Shown: positions 28,426 through 37,112 of the stretch, piece by piece | Layout of the letters: each line of letters starts with the position of its first letter | Numbering within the stretch: the stretch's first letter is position 1 | The notes under the pieces: generated by a model | Told to the model about the DNA's origin: nothing | Database searches by the model: none | The model's input: only the letters and a program-made list of their open reading frames with translations | Program-made: the position numbers and the translations under genes | DNA from: Bog-756 sp963725275 | GTDB taxonomy: Bacteria; Actinomycetota; Acidimicrobiia; Acidimicrobiales; RAAP-2 | Assembly: GCA_963725275.1 (NCBI GenBank) | Contig: CAVRXS010000004.1 | Coordinates: 124,001 to 188,000 of the forward strand | Length of the DNA stretch: 64,000 bases | Reading direction: 5' to 3'

Positions 28426-29240
28426 GCGGCCCACCCCCGATTGTCGGGCCCGAGGCGCTGGACGCGATCGCTGCGCTCTGTGCGCGGACGATCAGCCAAC
28501 CGTTGACCGTCGCCGAGTTGCGCGACACCCTGTTCGTCCCGGAACAGCCGTCGATCGTCCGCTTCGATCCGGAGGTCGGCGTCGTCGCAACCCTCCGCTC
28601 GGACGATCAGGGGTTCATCCGCCTGATCGCGGTGGACCCACCACTGCGCCGAACCGGCCGGGGCTCCGCGCTCCTCCGCATTGCCGAAACGGACCTCGAC
28701 GGGGTCCGGTCGATCACGGTGGGGACGGATGCCCCCTACTTCCTGTTTCCCGGGGTTCCGATCACCGAGATCGGTCTGTGCACCCTCCTCGAGTCCCACC
28801 ATTACAGCCGGGAGGAGGCCAACTACAACGTCGACGTCACGCTCGACGAGCTGCCGGCGGATCCTGGTACCGCGCACGAACCGGCCGCGGGCGACCGGGA
28901 CGAAGTGGATCGGTGGACCGAACTCCATTGGTCGAATTGGCGGGCGGAGGTCCTCCGCGCCTTTGACCGCGGGACGCTCCTCATCAGCCGGGATGCCGAC
29001 GGTATCGCCGGGTTCTGCGCCTATGACGTCAACCGGTCCGCCACGCTCGGGCCGGTCGCCGCCCGCCCCGATCTGATGGGACGGGGTGCCGGCCGGCCGC
29101 TCCTGATCGGCGCCCTGCATCGCATGCGTGCGCGTGGCTACCGGCGGATCGAGGTCCTCTGGGTCGGCCCGATCGTTCCCTACGCCCGGGTCGGGGGTCG
29201 TATCGGTTCGGTCTTCTTCGTCTACCGCAAGCGCCGGTGA
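28422..29240 (+). CDS. Tandem GNAT acetyltransferase
   Basis: A 272-residue protein with two GNAT folds. Acetyl-CoA-binding motif A appears twice: LIAVDPPLRRTGRGSALLRI at about 64-83 and VAARPDLMGRGAGRPLLIGA near 208-227. Both carry the (R/Q)-x-x-G-x-(G/A) core (RRTGRGS, LMGRGAG). Start and stop both overlap neighbours as GTGA, so it is translationally coupled to the kinase before and the hexosaminidase after. It may acetylate an amino sugar or glycosamine derivative; that substrate is inferred from context only. Confidence 0.85.
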   Translation: MSGPPPIVGPEALDAIAALCARTISQPLTVAELRDTLFVPEQPSIVRFDPEVGVVATLRSDDQGFIRLIAVDPPLRRTGRGSALLRIAETDLDGVRSITVGTDAPYFLFPGVPITEIGLCTLLESHHYSREEANYNVDVTLDELPADPGTAHEPAAGDRDEVDRWTELHWSNWRAEVLRAFDRGTLLISRDADGIAGFCAYDVNRSATLGPVAARPDLMGRGAGRPLLIGALHRMRARGYRRIEVLWVGPIVPYARVGGRIGSVFFVYRKRR

Positions 29241-30964
29241 CCACCACCGGGCTCGACCTCCTCCCGCGTCCCCGTCGTGTCGAGCTCACCGACCGGCGGG
29301 TCCCCTGGGTCGAGCCCGCCGCAGGCCGCGATGCCGACCTCCCCGCACAGGGGTATCGACTCACGATCACCGACGGGGCGGTCACCATCGACGCGACCGA
29401 CGCGGCCGGTGAGTTCTACGCGCGGGCCACCCTTGCCCAGCTCCGCCGTGTCCACGAGGGGATGCTCCCCGTCGGGACCGTCACCGACTGGCCCGACCTG
29501 CCGGTCAGGGGCGTCATGCTCGACATCTCCCGAGACAAGGTGCCGACCATGGCGACGCTCATCGAGCTCGTCGATCGGTTGGCCTCATGGAAGATCAATC
29601 AGATCCAGCTCTACATCGAGCACACCTTCGCCTATTCGGACCACGAGGACGTCTGGCGCGATGCCAGTCCGCTCACCGCAGACGAGATCCGCACGCTCGA
29701 TGCCGTGTGCCGCGAGCGGTTCGTCGAGCTCGTGCCCAACCAGAATTGCCTCGGGCACATGGAACGGTGGCTCCGCCACCCGCGTTACCGTCCCTTGGCC
29801 CTCGCTCCCGAGGGGTCGGTCAACCACGGGATCGCCCGCCCCGCATCGACCCTGAACCCAGCCGACCCCGCCTCATTGGACCTGGTGCGCGATCTCCTGG
29901 GTCAACTGCTACCAAACTTCACCAGCAGCCGGGTCCACGTCGGGCTCGACGAGCCCTGGGACCTGCCCGACGATCGATTCGACGACTACCACGGGTGGCT
30001 CCGCGCGGTGCGCGCACTGCCCGAGCTCGAGGGGCGCGAGATGCTCGTGTGGGGGGACATCCTGGCCGAACATCCCGAGTCGGTCTCCGCCCTACCCGAC
30101 GGCGTGACGGTCTGTGACTGGGGGTACGAAGACCACTCACCCTTCGAGGCGCACGTGTCGGTCTTCGAAGATGCGGGAAGACAGTTCTGGACCTCGCCGG
30201 GAACGTCGGCATGGACCTCGATCCTCGGCCGGGTCACCAACATGCGCGGGAACTGCGCGAGCGCTGCAGCGACAGCCCTCGGCCACGGGGGGCGGGCGAT
30301 CCTCATCACGGACTGGGGGGACCTCGGCCATCTCCAGTACCTCCCGGTGTCCGATCCGGGCTTCGCCTACGGAGCGGCCGTCGCCTGGGGCCTCGAGGCC
30401 AACCGTGACCTGGACCTTGCCCGTGCCCTCTCCCTGCACTGCTACGACGACCCCACGCTCGAGCTCGGTACCGCCCTCGTCGAGCTGGGAGATGTGACCC
30501 GTATCCCACGGCTCCAGGTCGACAACATGTCGTCCCTCACGCTCCCCCTCTTCTATCCCCAGTTCGACCTCAACAGCGGACCGACCCCCCCGTTCGACCG
30601 GCGCGACGTGGACGCTGTGCTCGAGGCACTCGACGCAGGGGAGCGCCGCATCTCGCGCGCCCAGGCGGGCCGTGAGGACGCCGACCTGGTGACGGCCGAG
30701 CTCACCAATGCCATCGCGCTGGTCCGCCTGCTCGCAGACGACGCCGGAGCCTGCCTTGCCTCGGGCGGGTCGCTCGGTTCCGTGCCCGAAACCGACCGAA
30801 GGACGCTCGCAGCGGCCCTCGAGTCGGTCGTCTCCGCCCACCACTCCCTCTGGCACCTCCGAAACCGGCCGGGTGGCTATCCCGACAGTGAGCGGTGGCT
30901 CACCCACTTCGGTGAGGGCTACCGGACCGGCGAACGCCGCCGCGAGTGGCCGGCCTCCGGGTGA
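29237..30964 (+). CDS. Glycoside hydrolase family 20 beta-N-acetylhexosaminidase
   Basis: A 575-residue enzyme without a signal peptide, so cytoplasmic. An N-terminal GH20b-like domain (about 1-85) precedes the catalytic barrel, which begins PVRGVMLDISRDKVPTMATL. The catalytic Asp-Glu pair is Asp238-Glu239 in HVGLDEPWD. W-rich segments (WGYEDHSPF, ITDWGDLGHLQ) line the substrate pocket. It would release terminal GlcNAc/GalNAc from imported oligosaccharides for the NahK-like kinase encoded two genes upstream. GTG 29237 overlaps the GNAT stop (GTGA). Confidence 0.88.
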   Translation: MTTTGLDLLPRPRRVELTDRRVPWVEPAAGRDADLPAQGYRLTITDGAVTIDATDAAGEFYARATLAQLRRVHEGMLPVGTVTDWPDLPVRGVMLDISRDKVPTMATLIELVDRLASWKINQIQLYIEHTFAYSDHEDVWRDASPLTADEIRTLDAVCRERFVELVPNQNCLGHMERWLRHPRYRPLALAPEGSVNHGIARPASTLNPADPASLDLVRDLLGQLLPNFTSSRVHVGLDEPWDLPDDRFDDYHGWLRAVRALPELEGREMLVWGDILAEHPESVSALPDGVTVCDWGYEDHSPFEAHVSVFEDAGRQFWTSPGTSAWTSILGRVTNMRGNCASAAATALGHGGRAILITDWGDLGHLQYLPVSDPGFAYGAAVAWGLEANRDLDLARALSLHCYDDPTLELGTALVELGDVTRIPRLQVDNMSSLTLPLFYPQFDLNSGPTPPFDRRDVDAVLEALDAGERRISRAQAGREDADLVTAELTNAIALVRLLADDAGACLASGGSLGSVPETDRRTLAAALESVVSAHHSLWHLRNRPGGYPDSERWLTHFGEGYRTGERRREWPASG

Positions 30965-30981
30965 GCACAACGCCGGGGGGT

Positions 30982-32018
30982 CTACAGGAGAACGATCGTG
31001 CGACCGGTCGATTCGCGTCGAGCCATCGCATCGATGGCTTCAGGGACCTCCCCGAAGGTGGCGGTCCGTCCAACGACGGCCCGGATCGCCCGCTGCTCGT
31101 AGAGATCGACGACCGCCTCCATGATCCTCGAGCCGAGAGCGGTCGGTGGAAATTCCACCCCATTGCGGTCTTGACCAGCTGCCGGGTCTCTTCGTTGGCA
31201 TAGGCGAGGAGCACTCCGCACAGGTGGACGTTGCCGAGCGCCACTCGGCGCGGCACGAGGAACTGCTCGTCAGCCACGACCTTGTTGGAGGCGAACCCCA
31301 TCATGAGGTAGCGACCGTTGTAGGCCGTGCACCGGAGGGAGGCCTCCATCACGGACTCGCCGACAGTGTCGAACACCACGTCGACACCGCGTCCCGCGGT
31401 CTCCTCGAGAACGATGTCGCTGAAGTTGTCCGTGCGGTAGTTGATGACAACCTCGGCACCGAGCTCACGGCAGAGCGCTGTCTTCTCCGCGGTGCCGGCT
31501 GTCGCGAACACACGGGCGCCGAGCTGCCTCGCGAGCTGGATCGCCGCCGACCCGGCCCCGCCCGCACCAGCATGGACCAGCACCGACTCATCGGACGTGA
31601 GCCCGGCCCGGTCGACCAGCCCGAGCCAGGCAAGGTGGAACGGGAAGTAGAGGGCTGCGGCATCGGGCAACGGGATCGATTCCGGGATGGCGAACGTCCC
31701 TGCAACCGGGCAGATGGCGAACTCGGCGAATCCGCCGTATGCGCCCTTGGTCGCAGCCACCACCCGCTCTCCGATCCAGGACTCACAGCCCGGCCCTGCG
31801 GCCTCGACCGTGCCCATGACCTCCATTCCCGGGCTGTAGGGCAGCTCCGGTCGGACCATCATGTTGCCACCGGTGATGCGCTCGAGGTCATTGAGGTTGA
31901 GCGGAATCCCCGCGACGCGGATCCGGAGTTCGCCCGCCTCGGGAACCGGCACCGGGACGACATCGAGGCGCAGGACCTCGGGAGGTGGCCCGTATTCGTG
32001 GACCCGCCAGGCCTGCAT
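30982..32018 (-). pseudogene. Quinone oxidoreductase-like MDR enzyme with one frameshift
   Basis: An NADPH:quinone-oxidoreductase-type medium-chain dehydrogenase without zinc cysteines, beginning MQAWRVHEYGPPPEVLRLDV. The cofactor motif is VHAGAGGAGSAAIQLARQLG. The main frame holds to TAMGWNF; the normal C-terminus (PPTALGSRIMEAVVDLYEQ through RRESTGRTIVLL) continues in the next frame. The span is one base short of a multiple of three, and a single missing C in the TTTCC at about 31148-31152 would restore an enzyme of about 345 residues. Because everything else is intact, sequencing error is more likely than decay. Convergent with the GH20 gene. Confidence 0.85.
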
Positions 32019-32082
32019 GGTCGTGGGTTGCGTCGTGATCCCCCGAGTCTACGGGCGCACCTCGGAGACGCAGGATGACCGA

Positions 32083-34716
32083 TCAGGATGCGGCGAGGTC
32101 GCGCTGCTCCGTCCATGAGCTCAGGTCGTCCCTCGGGAACTCGCCCAGCGAGCAGGCGGCGAGCGGCCGGCCGAAGAGATAGCCCTGGGCCAGGTGGCAT
32201 CCCAGGGCCTGCAGCCGTGACACCTGTGCAGGCCGCTCGACTCCCTCGGCGATCACCGAGAGCGCCAGAGACTCTCCGAGCCCGATGATCGCCCGCACGA
32301 TGGCGGCGTTCTCCGAGATCTGGTCCAGCTCGTTGACGAAGCTCCGGTCGATCTTGAGCGTCTCGACCGGAAAGCGCTGAAGATAGCTCAGTGAGGAGTA
32401 GCCGGTGCCGAAGTCGTCGATCTCGATGTGCAGACCGAGATCCCTGAAGGACTGGAGCACGATGACGGCTTCGTCGGCATCGCGCATCAGGGTGCTCTCG
32501 GTGATCTCCAACCAGAGATGATCTGGGTCGATACCGGATTGATCGAGCGCCTCGGTCACGTGCCGTGGGAACCCGGGATCGGCGAGCTGCGACGCAGAGA
32601 CATTGACCGAGATGTTGAGCCGGGCGGGGTCCTGCCCGGCCCTCGCCCGGAGCGGCTGCCATCGTGCCGTCTGCCGACACGCCTCCTTGAGGACCCAGGC
32701 CCCCAGCGGGACGATCAGGCCGCTGTCCTCGGCGAGCGGTATGAACTCCTGGGGAGCGAGCAGGCCGCGGGTCGGATGCTGCCACCGAACCAACGCCTCC
32801 ATGCCGACCATCGTCTCGGTGTGGAGGTCGACGAACGGCTGATAGTGCAGGACCAGCTCGTGGCGCTCGAGCGCCCGATGGAGCTCGTTGGATGTGCGCA
32901 GCCGACTGACGACTGTCTGCTCTTCGTCTTCCCGGTAGATCTCGATGCGGGACGGACCGCGCTCCTTGGCCCGGTACATGGCGATGTCGGCGTTGCGCAA
33001 GATCATCCCGCCGCTCTGCCCGGCACCGGAGAGGGCGATACCGACGCTGAGCGTGACGAAGACGTCACCGGCGTGCAGCGCCAGAGGATCGGCCATCGCA
33101 CGGACCAGCCGATTGGCGACCTCCAGGCAGTCGGCCTCACTGTTGATCTCGTCGCAGAGGACGGTGAACTCGTCGCCGCCGAAGCGAGCCAGGGTGTCGC
33201 TCGCGCGCATGGCGCCCTCCAACCGCCTGGCGACCGCGGCCAGGACTTGGTCGCCGACCTCATGGCCCAGGCTGTCGTTGATCAGCTTGAACCGATCGAG
33301 ATCGACGAAGATGACCGCCACCTGGTGGTGATCCCGTTCGGCGTGCCGGAGTGCCAGGTCCAGGCGGTCCATGAACAGCTCGCGGTTCGGAAGGCCGGTG
33401 AGCGGGTCGTGGATGGCCGCATAGGCCAGACGCTCGCGCAGCGCTCGACGCTCGGTGATGTCCTCGACCTGCCCGATGAGGTACAGCGGTTCTCCCGTCT
33501 CATCGCGCACGCAGGAGACGCTCACCGAGACCCAGACCTCGTGGCCGTCGCGGTGCATGTACCGCTTTTCGATCTGATATCCACCCGAACCGGTCGAGAT
33601 GAGCTGGTGGCGCTCGGCCGCACTCGATGCACGGTCGTCGGGGTGGGTGAGGTCATCGACCCCGACGCCGACGAGATCTGCCGGATCTCGTCCGACGATG
33701 TTGCCCAACGAAGCGTTCGCCCGCAGGATCCGACCCTCGAGGTCAGCCATCGCCATCCCGATCGGCGCGTTCTCGAAGGCCGACCGAAAGCGCTCGTGGG
33801 CTTCCCGCAGCTCGGTGATGTCGTGGAGGTTGCCCACGATGCCACGAACGTCCGGGTCGTTGAGACGGTTGGTGATCGTCGTCTCGAAGAATCTCCATCC
33901 ACCGTTGGAATCCCGGCCGCGGAGCAGGGTGTGGAGTACCCGCGATGGATCCGCGATCATGGCGGGAAACTCGCTCACGACCCAGTCGAGATCATCGGGG
34001 TGCACGAAGGCTCGCATCGAGACACCCTCGAAGCGAGCAGAGGGCCAGCCCAGAATGCGCTCGAATGCCGGGCTTGCATACCGCACCTTTCCGGACTGAT
34101 CGGTCACGATGATGATGTCACTCGCCTCGTGCACCAGCGCCTTGAATCGCCCTTCGCTGGCCTCGCTCGCCTCGGCGAACAACTGCAGGACCTTGATGGT
34201 CAACGCAGTTCCCACTGCGGCAAGAAGGCCGAGACTCTCGATGAGTGGTTTGCGGATGAGCGTGGGGGCGATTCCCACGGCAATCGCCAACTGACCCGCC
34301 GCAATGCAGATCACCGTCCAGACGATTGCCGGCCGGCCGGTCGCCGAGCCCCGAGTCCGCATGACATCGACGGCGCCGAACACGAACCCGATGGCCAGGA
34401 CGGGTCCCCATCCGATGGCGTAGATCACCACCGCGATGACCGCCATCTCGACGGCCACGCGCACGTGGAGTCGCCATCCGCCGGAACCGACCATCCAGAA
34501 CGCAGTGATGAGGGAATTCACTACGAACGCGCCGAGCACCAGGACTGCGATGGACCAATACGGCAGATCGGCGATCAACCCCCAGGAGCGGATCACACAG
34601 AAGATGACGATGACCGGCAGCACGACGAGATTCGCAGGATCCGCGAGCCACCTCTTCAAGCGGTCGGTGACCGAGGCGGGCGCCAGTGCGGGTGCGTCGC
34701 TTTCCGACCAGCTCAT
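32083..34716 (-). CDS. Membrane-anchored PAS-PAS-GGDEF-EAL c-di-GMP protein
   Basis: An 877-residue signalling protein. About five membrane helices (residues 30-180) are followed by two PAS domains (about 190-305, with RYASPAFERILGW, and 310-425, with RSAFENAPIGMAMADLEGRI, ending in the PAC-type LIGQVEDITERRALR). A GGDEF domain has an intact site at 513-517 plus an inhibitory I-site RASD (504-507). The EAL domain has EAL at 640-642, NISVNVSASQL and DDFGTGYSS near 760. Both catalytic sites look complete, so it may make and degrade c-di-GMP. Upstream 34717-34745 contains an AT-richer promoter-like stretch (CTTAAG). Confidence 0.95.
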   Translation of the reverse strand: MSWSESDAPALAPASVTDRLKRWLADPANLVVLPVIVIFCVIRSWGLIADLPYWSIAVLVLGAFVVNSLITAFWMVGSGGWRLHVRVAVEMAVIAVVIYAIGWGPVLAIGFVFGAVDVMRTRGSATGRPAIVWTVICIAAGQLAIAVGIAPTLIRKPLIESLGLLAAVGTALTIKVLQLFAEASEASEGRFKALVHEASDIIIVTDQSGKVRYASPAFERILGWPSARFEGVSMRAFVHPDDLDWVVSEFPAMIADPSRVLHTLLRGRDSNGGWRFFETTITNRLNDPDVRGIVGNLHDITELREAHERFRSAFENAPIGMAMADLEGRILRANASLGNIVGRDPADLVGVGVDDLTHPDDRASSAAERHQLISTGSGGYQIEKRYMHRDGHEVWVSVSVSCVRDETGEPLYLIGQVEDITERRALRERLAYAAIHDPLTGLPNRELFMDRLDLALRHAERDHHQVAVIFVDLDRFKLINDSLGHEVGDQVLAAVARRLEGAMRASDTLARFGGDEFTVLCDEINSEADCLEVANRLVRAMADPLALHAGDVFVTLSVGIALSGAGQSGGMILRNADIAMYRAKERGPSRIEIYREDEEQTVVSRLRTSNELHRALERHELVLHYQPFVDLHTETMVGMEALVRWQHPTRGLLAPQEFIPLAEDSGLIVPLGAWVLKEACRQTARWQPLRARAGQDPARLNISVNVSASQLADPGFPRHVTEALDQSGIDPDHLWLEITESTLMRDADEAVIVLQSFRDLGLHIEIDDFGTGYSSLSYLQRFPVETLKIDRSFVNELDQISENAAIVRAIIGLGESLALSVIAEGVERPAQVSRLQALGCHLAQGYLFGRPLAACSLGEFPRDDLSSWTEQRDLAAS

Positions 34717-34828
34717 CCACTTAAGTTCGGCGTATCGAGGAGTGACCTGTAGGCGGCCGAACGGCGGGATCCGGCGCTGGCGCCCTCCCGCGCCCCTGGT
34801 CAGGGGACAGATTCAGGCCAGGACCGGA

Positions 34829-35554
34829 TCAACTCTGCAGGATCTCATGCCCTCCGCCGTCCATCACCGTCACGCCCCGGATCTCGGCGATGGAGAGCGC
34901 GCACCCCAGGGTTACCCGATCAGCACTTCCCGCCGTCGACCGGTAGGTGCCCGCAAACCAGGGGCGACCGTACGCCGTACGCATCATGACGGTGAGCACC
35001 TGAGGTGCGGCCTCGATGTGATCGGTCAGTTCGATGGATGTCCCCCACGATGTCGAGACGAGGACGGCCGTGCCGAAGTTGCCGGCTCGTCCGTGCAGAG
35101 GGACCGTCCGCGACGCTATCGCTGGCGTGAGCACCGGACCCGGCGTGCCGCCGAAGATTCCGAGAGAGCCTGCGATGACCACCAGCGCCGCAGCGGCCGC
35201 AGCGGACAGTCCGATCAGGGCACGCCGGAATGCTCGCCCGGATCGCTGATCCCCGTGAACGAGGCCGACCCCGGCATCAGGAGCGTGCCCCACCAGGGCG
35301 CTGTCGACTGCGTCCGGCGAGTCGATGGTGCGGAGCGCCGGCAACGCGTCCGTCCACGCTCCTTCCTCGACGAAGGCCCCTTCGGCCAGAGCAAGCGCGG
35401 ACACCGTGTCGAGCAGCTCGGACCGATCGGCGCTGCACCGGGCGCACCCGTGCACATGGTCCAGCAGCGCAACACGGTCGGGCTCCTCGAGCTGGCCGAT
35501 CGCCTCGACTGCGAGGAGCCCCTTCCAGTACTCGCACTCCCCCTGTCCGGTCAC
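34829..35554 (-). CDS. Zinc-finger anti-sigma factor, RskA-like
   Basis: A 241-residue membrane anti-sigma factor. The N-terminal zinc-binding ZAS motif is His33-x3-Cys37-x2-Cys40 (HVHGCARC). A single membrane helix lies at about 112-137 (ALIGLSAAAAAALVVIAGSL). The external domain is beta-rich with LTVMMRTAYGRPWFAGTYRS, similar to RskA C-terminal domains. It should hold the sigma factor encoded upstream in an inactive complex until an envelope signal triggers proteolysis. The GTG start overlaps the sigma stop as GTGA, giving fixed stoichiometry. Confidence 0.88.
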   Translation of the reverse strand: MTGQGECEYWKGLLAVEAIGQLEEPDRVALLDHVHGCARCSADRSELLDTVSALALAEGAFVEEGAWTDALPALRTIDSPDAVDSALVGHAPDAGVGLVHGDQRSGRAFRRALIGLSAAAAAALVVIAGSLGIFGGTPGPVLTPAIASRTVPLHGRAGNFGTAVLVSTSWGTSIELTDHIEAAPQVLTVMMRTAYGRPWFAGTYRSTAGSADRVTLGCALSIAEIRGVTVMDGGGHEILQS

Positions 35555-36144
35555 CAGTCCCACCCCAGCTCGTTGAGTGTGAGGCGAAGCGAGCGGAGGG
35601 CATAGAACAGCCGACTGCGCACGGTTCCCTCGGGGATGCCCAGCTCCTTGGCCAGCTCCTGGCAAGACCTCTGGTGGAAGTACGTCTTCACCAGCACATA
35701 GCGGTGTTGCGGGCGCAAACGCCGGATCGCCTCCTCGACCTGCCAACCCATCATGGCCCGCTCGAACTCGTCCCCGTGGGCGACGGGCTCGTGGTCGAGT
35801 GGCACCGTTGCCCGTGCGGACCGCTGCCGCGACAGATCGATGATGACCCGCCGTTCGATCGCGAAGAGCCAGGCCCGGATCGCTCCGAGCGCCGGATCGA
35901 ACGATCCCCAGGATCTCCACGCCCGGGCAAACGTCTCCTGCACCGCCTCTTCGGCGAGTTGGACGTCACGAAGGGACCGCCGTGCGAACCCGAGGAGCTC
36001 TCCTCCGTGGGCCATGTACGCCGATTGGAGCGTCTCCTTGCCCTCGGGGTCCGTACGCTCCTCCATGCTGAGATCATGCACCTTCGACAAGATCAGGATC
36101 CAACGGTTCTCGGCCGAAGCCGGCAGGGCTGGGACGGGGAACAC
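35551..36144 (-). CDS. ECF-type RNA polymerase sigma factor
   Basis: A 197-residue sigma factor containing only regions 2 and 4. Region 2 spans about 40-107: LLGFARRSLRDVQLAEEAVQ, ETFARAWRSWGSFDPALGAI, RAWLFAIERRVIIDLSRQR. Region 4 is at 135-190: LRPQHRYVLVKTYFHQRSCQ then ELGIPEGTVRSRLFYALRSL. GTG 36144 is chosen because AGGAG stands seven bases upstream; ATG 36066 is an alternative. It carries its own predicted target promoter (36193-36223) and is translationally coupled to the anti-sigma gene. Predicted targets are itself and the two secreted proteins at 36413 and 37113. Confidence 0.93.
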   Translation of the reverse strand: MFPVPALPASAENRWILILSKVHDLSMEERTDPEGKETLQSAYMAHGGELLGFARRSLRDVQLAEEAVQETFARAWRSWGSFDPALGAIRAWLFAIERRVIIDLSRQRSARATVPLDHEPVAHGDEFERAMMGWQVEEAIRRLRPQHRYVLVKTYFHQRSCQELAKELGIPEGTVRSRLFYALRSLRLTLNELGWDW

Positions 36145-36192
36145 GGGACCACTCCTGGGCCTGGGCTGTCAGGACAGTTCGTTTGCATGTCC

Positions 36193-36223
36193 CTGTCTAC
36201 CGGCCGACCGGCCGAATTGTTCA
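36193..36223 (-). promoter_or_regulatory. Predicted ECF promoter of the sigma/anti-sigma operon
   Basis: On the minus strand TGAAC (36223-36219), 17 bases, then GGTAGACAG (36201-36193). The GTG start of the sigma gene is about 49 bases downstream. The same -35 element and identical 17-base spacing precede the two neighbouring secreted-protein genes, so the sigma factor probably controls its own expression. Confidence 0.6.
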
Positions 36224-36412
36224 CGCACCTGTCGATTTCGCCGTCGTCGATCGGTTGCAGGGACGCTGTCCCATCAGAACCGGGGCGAAACCGTGTCCGG
36301 GCGCGGCGCCGCGGACGGCTCGGGCGGCAGGACCGCCGCAAGCCGTCGAAGGCGTACCCGGAAACGAGACGTACCGACCCCCTTATGCAGATGACGCAGG
36401 AGGGCGGACCGA

Positions 36413-36877
36413 TCAGGCGAGTTTCGCCACCTTGAAGCCGCCGACTCCGTTGCCGTCGACGCTGGACCCGCTGTCGAGATAGAACCTGTAGAGCCGCTTT
36501 CCAAAGTAGGTGACCTGCAGTTCGGTTTTGGTACCCACCTTGACACTCGCCGTCTCGAGTCCGGTCACCCCGGTCGGAACCGTCTTGCCGGCCGCCATGA
36601 CGAGCGGGGGCCAGATGTTGAGACACGACCCCGTGCAGGTACCCGCCGTCTCGTAAAGACTGCGCCCACTGAATTCCGTCGCCAACATCTTGCCGTAGGG
36701 GGCCCGGGTCACCACTTTGACCACGTGCTCTGACGTGCCGGTCGTTGCCTGGGCCGAACCAGGCGGTACGACGAGTGCCGCGCCTGTCAACGCAATCACT
36801 CCAGCCGCAGCGCCGGTCCGCAGGGTGCGAACCGGGTCGACCCGGCGCCGACGCTTGTCAAACTGTGAACTCTTCAA
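36413..36877 (-). CDS. Secreted-repeat (PF03640-type) protein
   Basis: A 154-residue exported protein. A signal sequence ends near residue 45 (GAALVVPPGSAQA). The mature domain shows the PF03640 repeat twice: LYETAGTCTGSCLNIWPPL and, after the linker, LQVTYFGKRLYRFYLDSGSS, then NGVGGFKVAKL. The Cys pair CTGSC is a common feature of the first repeat. Such proteins are small and secreted, of unknown function, some periplasmic or lipid-anchored. The TTG start at 36877 is set by GGAGG seven bases upstream. A predicted ECF promoter is at 36920-36950. Confidence 0.85.
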   Translation of the reverse strand: MKSSQFDKRRRRVDPVRTLRTGAAAGVIALTGAALVVPPGSAQATTGTSEHVVKVVTRAPYGKMLATEFSGRSLYETAGTCTGSCLNIWPPLVMAAGKTVPTGVTGLETASVKVGTKTELQVTYFGKRLYRFYLDSGSSVDGNGVGGFKVAKLA

Positions 36878-36919
36878 CTCTTGACCTCCGTACGTAGGGA
36901 TGGATCCCTGCCTCTCCGG

Positions 36920-36950
36920 TCGTATACCGGCGGCGAGTGCGATTCGTTCA
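36920..36950 (-). promoter_or_regulatory. Predicted ECF promoter of the PF03640-type gene
   Basis: On the minus strand TGAAC (36950-36946), a 17-base spacer, then GGTATACGA (36928-36920), 42 bases upstream of the TTG start. Matches the motif found on the opposite strand at 37008-37038 (GGTATCCGA after the same 17-base gap) and in front of the sigma gene. Confidence 0.65.
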
Positions 36951-37007
36951 AAATCCGACAAGGCCCGAGCGTCACCCTGACGGCTTGACGGAGGTTCGCG
37001 GATCGGG

Positions 37008-37038
37008 TGAACGATCCGGCGCCCACTCCGGTATCCGA
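37008..37038 (+). promoter_or_regulatory. Predicted ECF promoter of the TIGR03118-type gene
   Basis: TGAAC (37008-37012), 17 bases, GGTATCCGA (37030-37038), 74 bases upstream of the ATG at 37113. The two divergent secreted-protein genes have these elements about 58 bases apart in a shared intergenic region, and both match the sigma gene's own promoter. Confidence 0.65.
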
Positions 37039-37112
37039 TGGGGGACGGTGCGGCGGCCTCGGCGGTCGACTGCCCGCTTTCCCATTCAGAAACGAGAGAA
37101 GGAGACCTGTCG

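Noticed and set aside
32428..34752. A 774-codon open frame on the plus strand.
   Set aside because: It is a mirror of the PAS-PAS-GGDEF-EAL gene; the composition is that of an antisense frame in high-GC DNA and no domain is visible.
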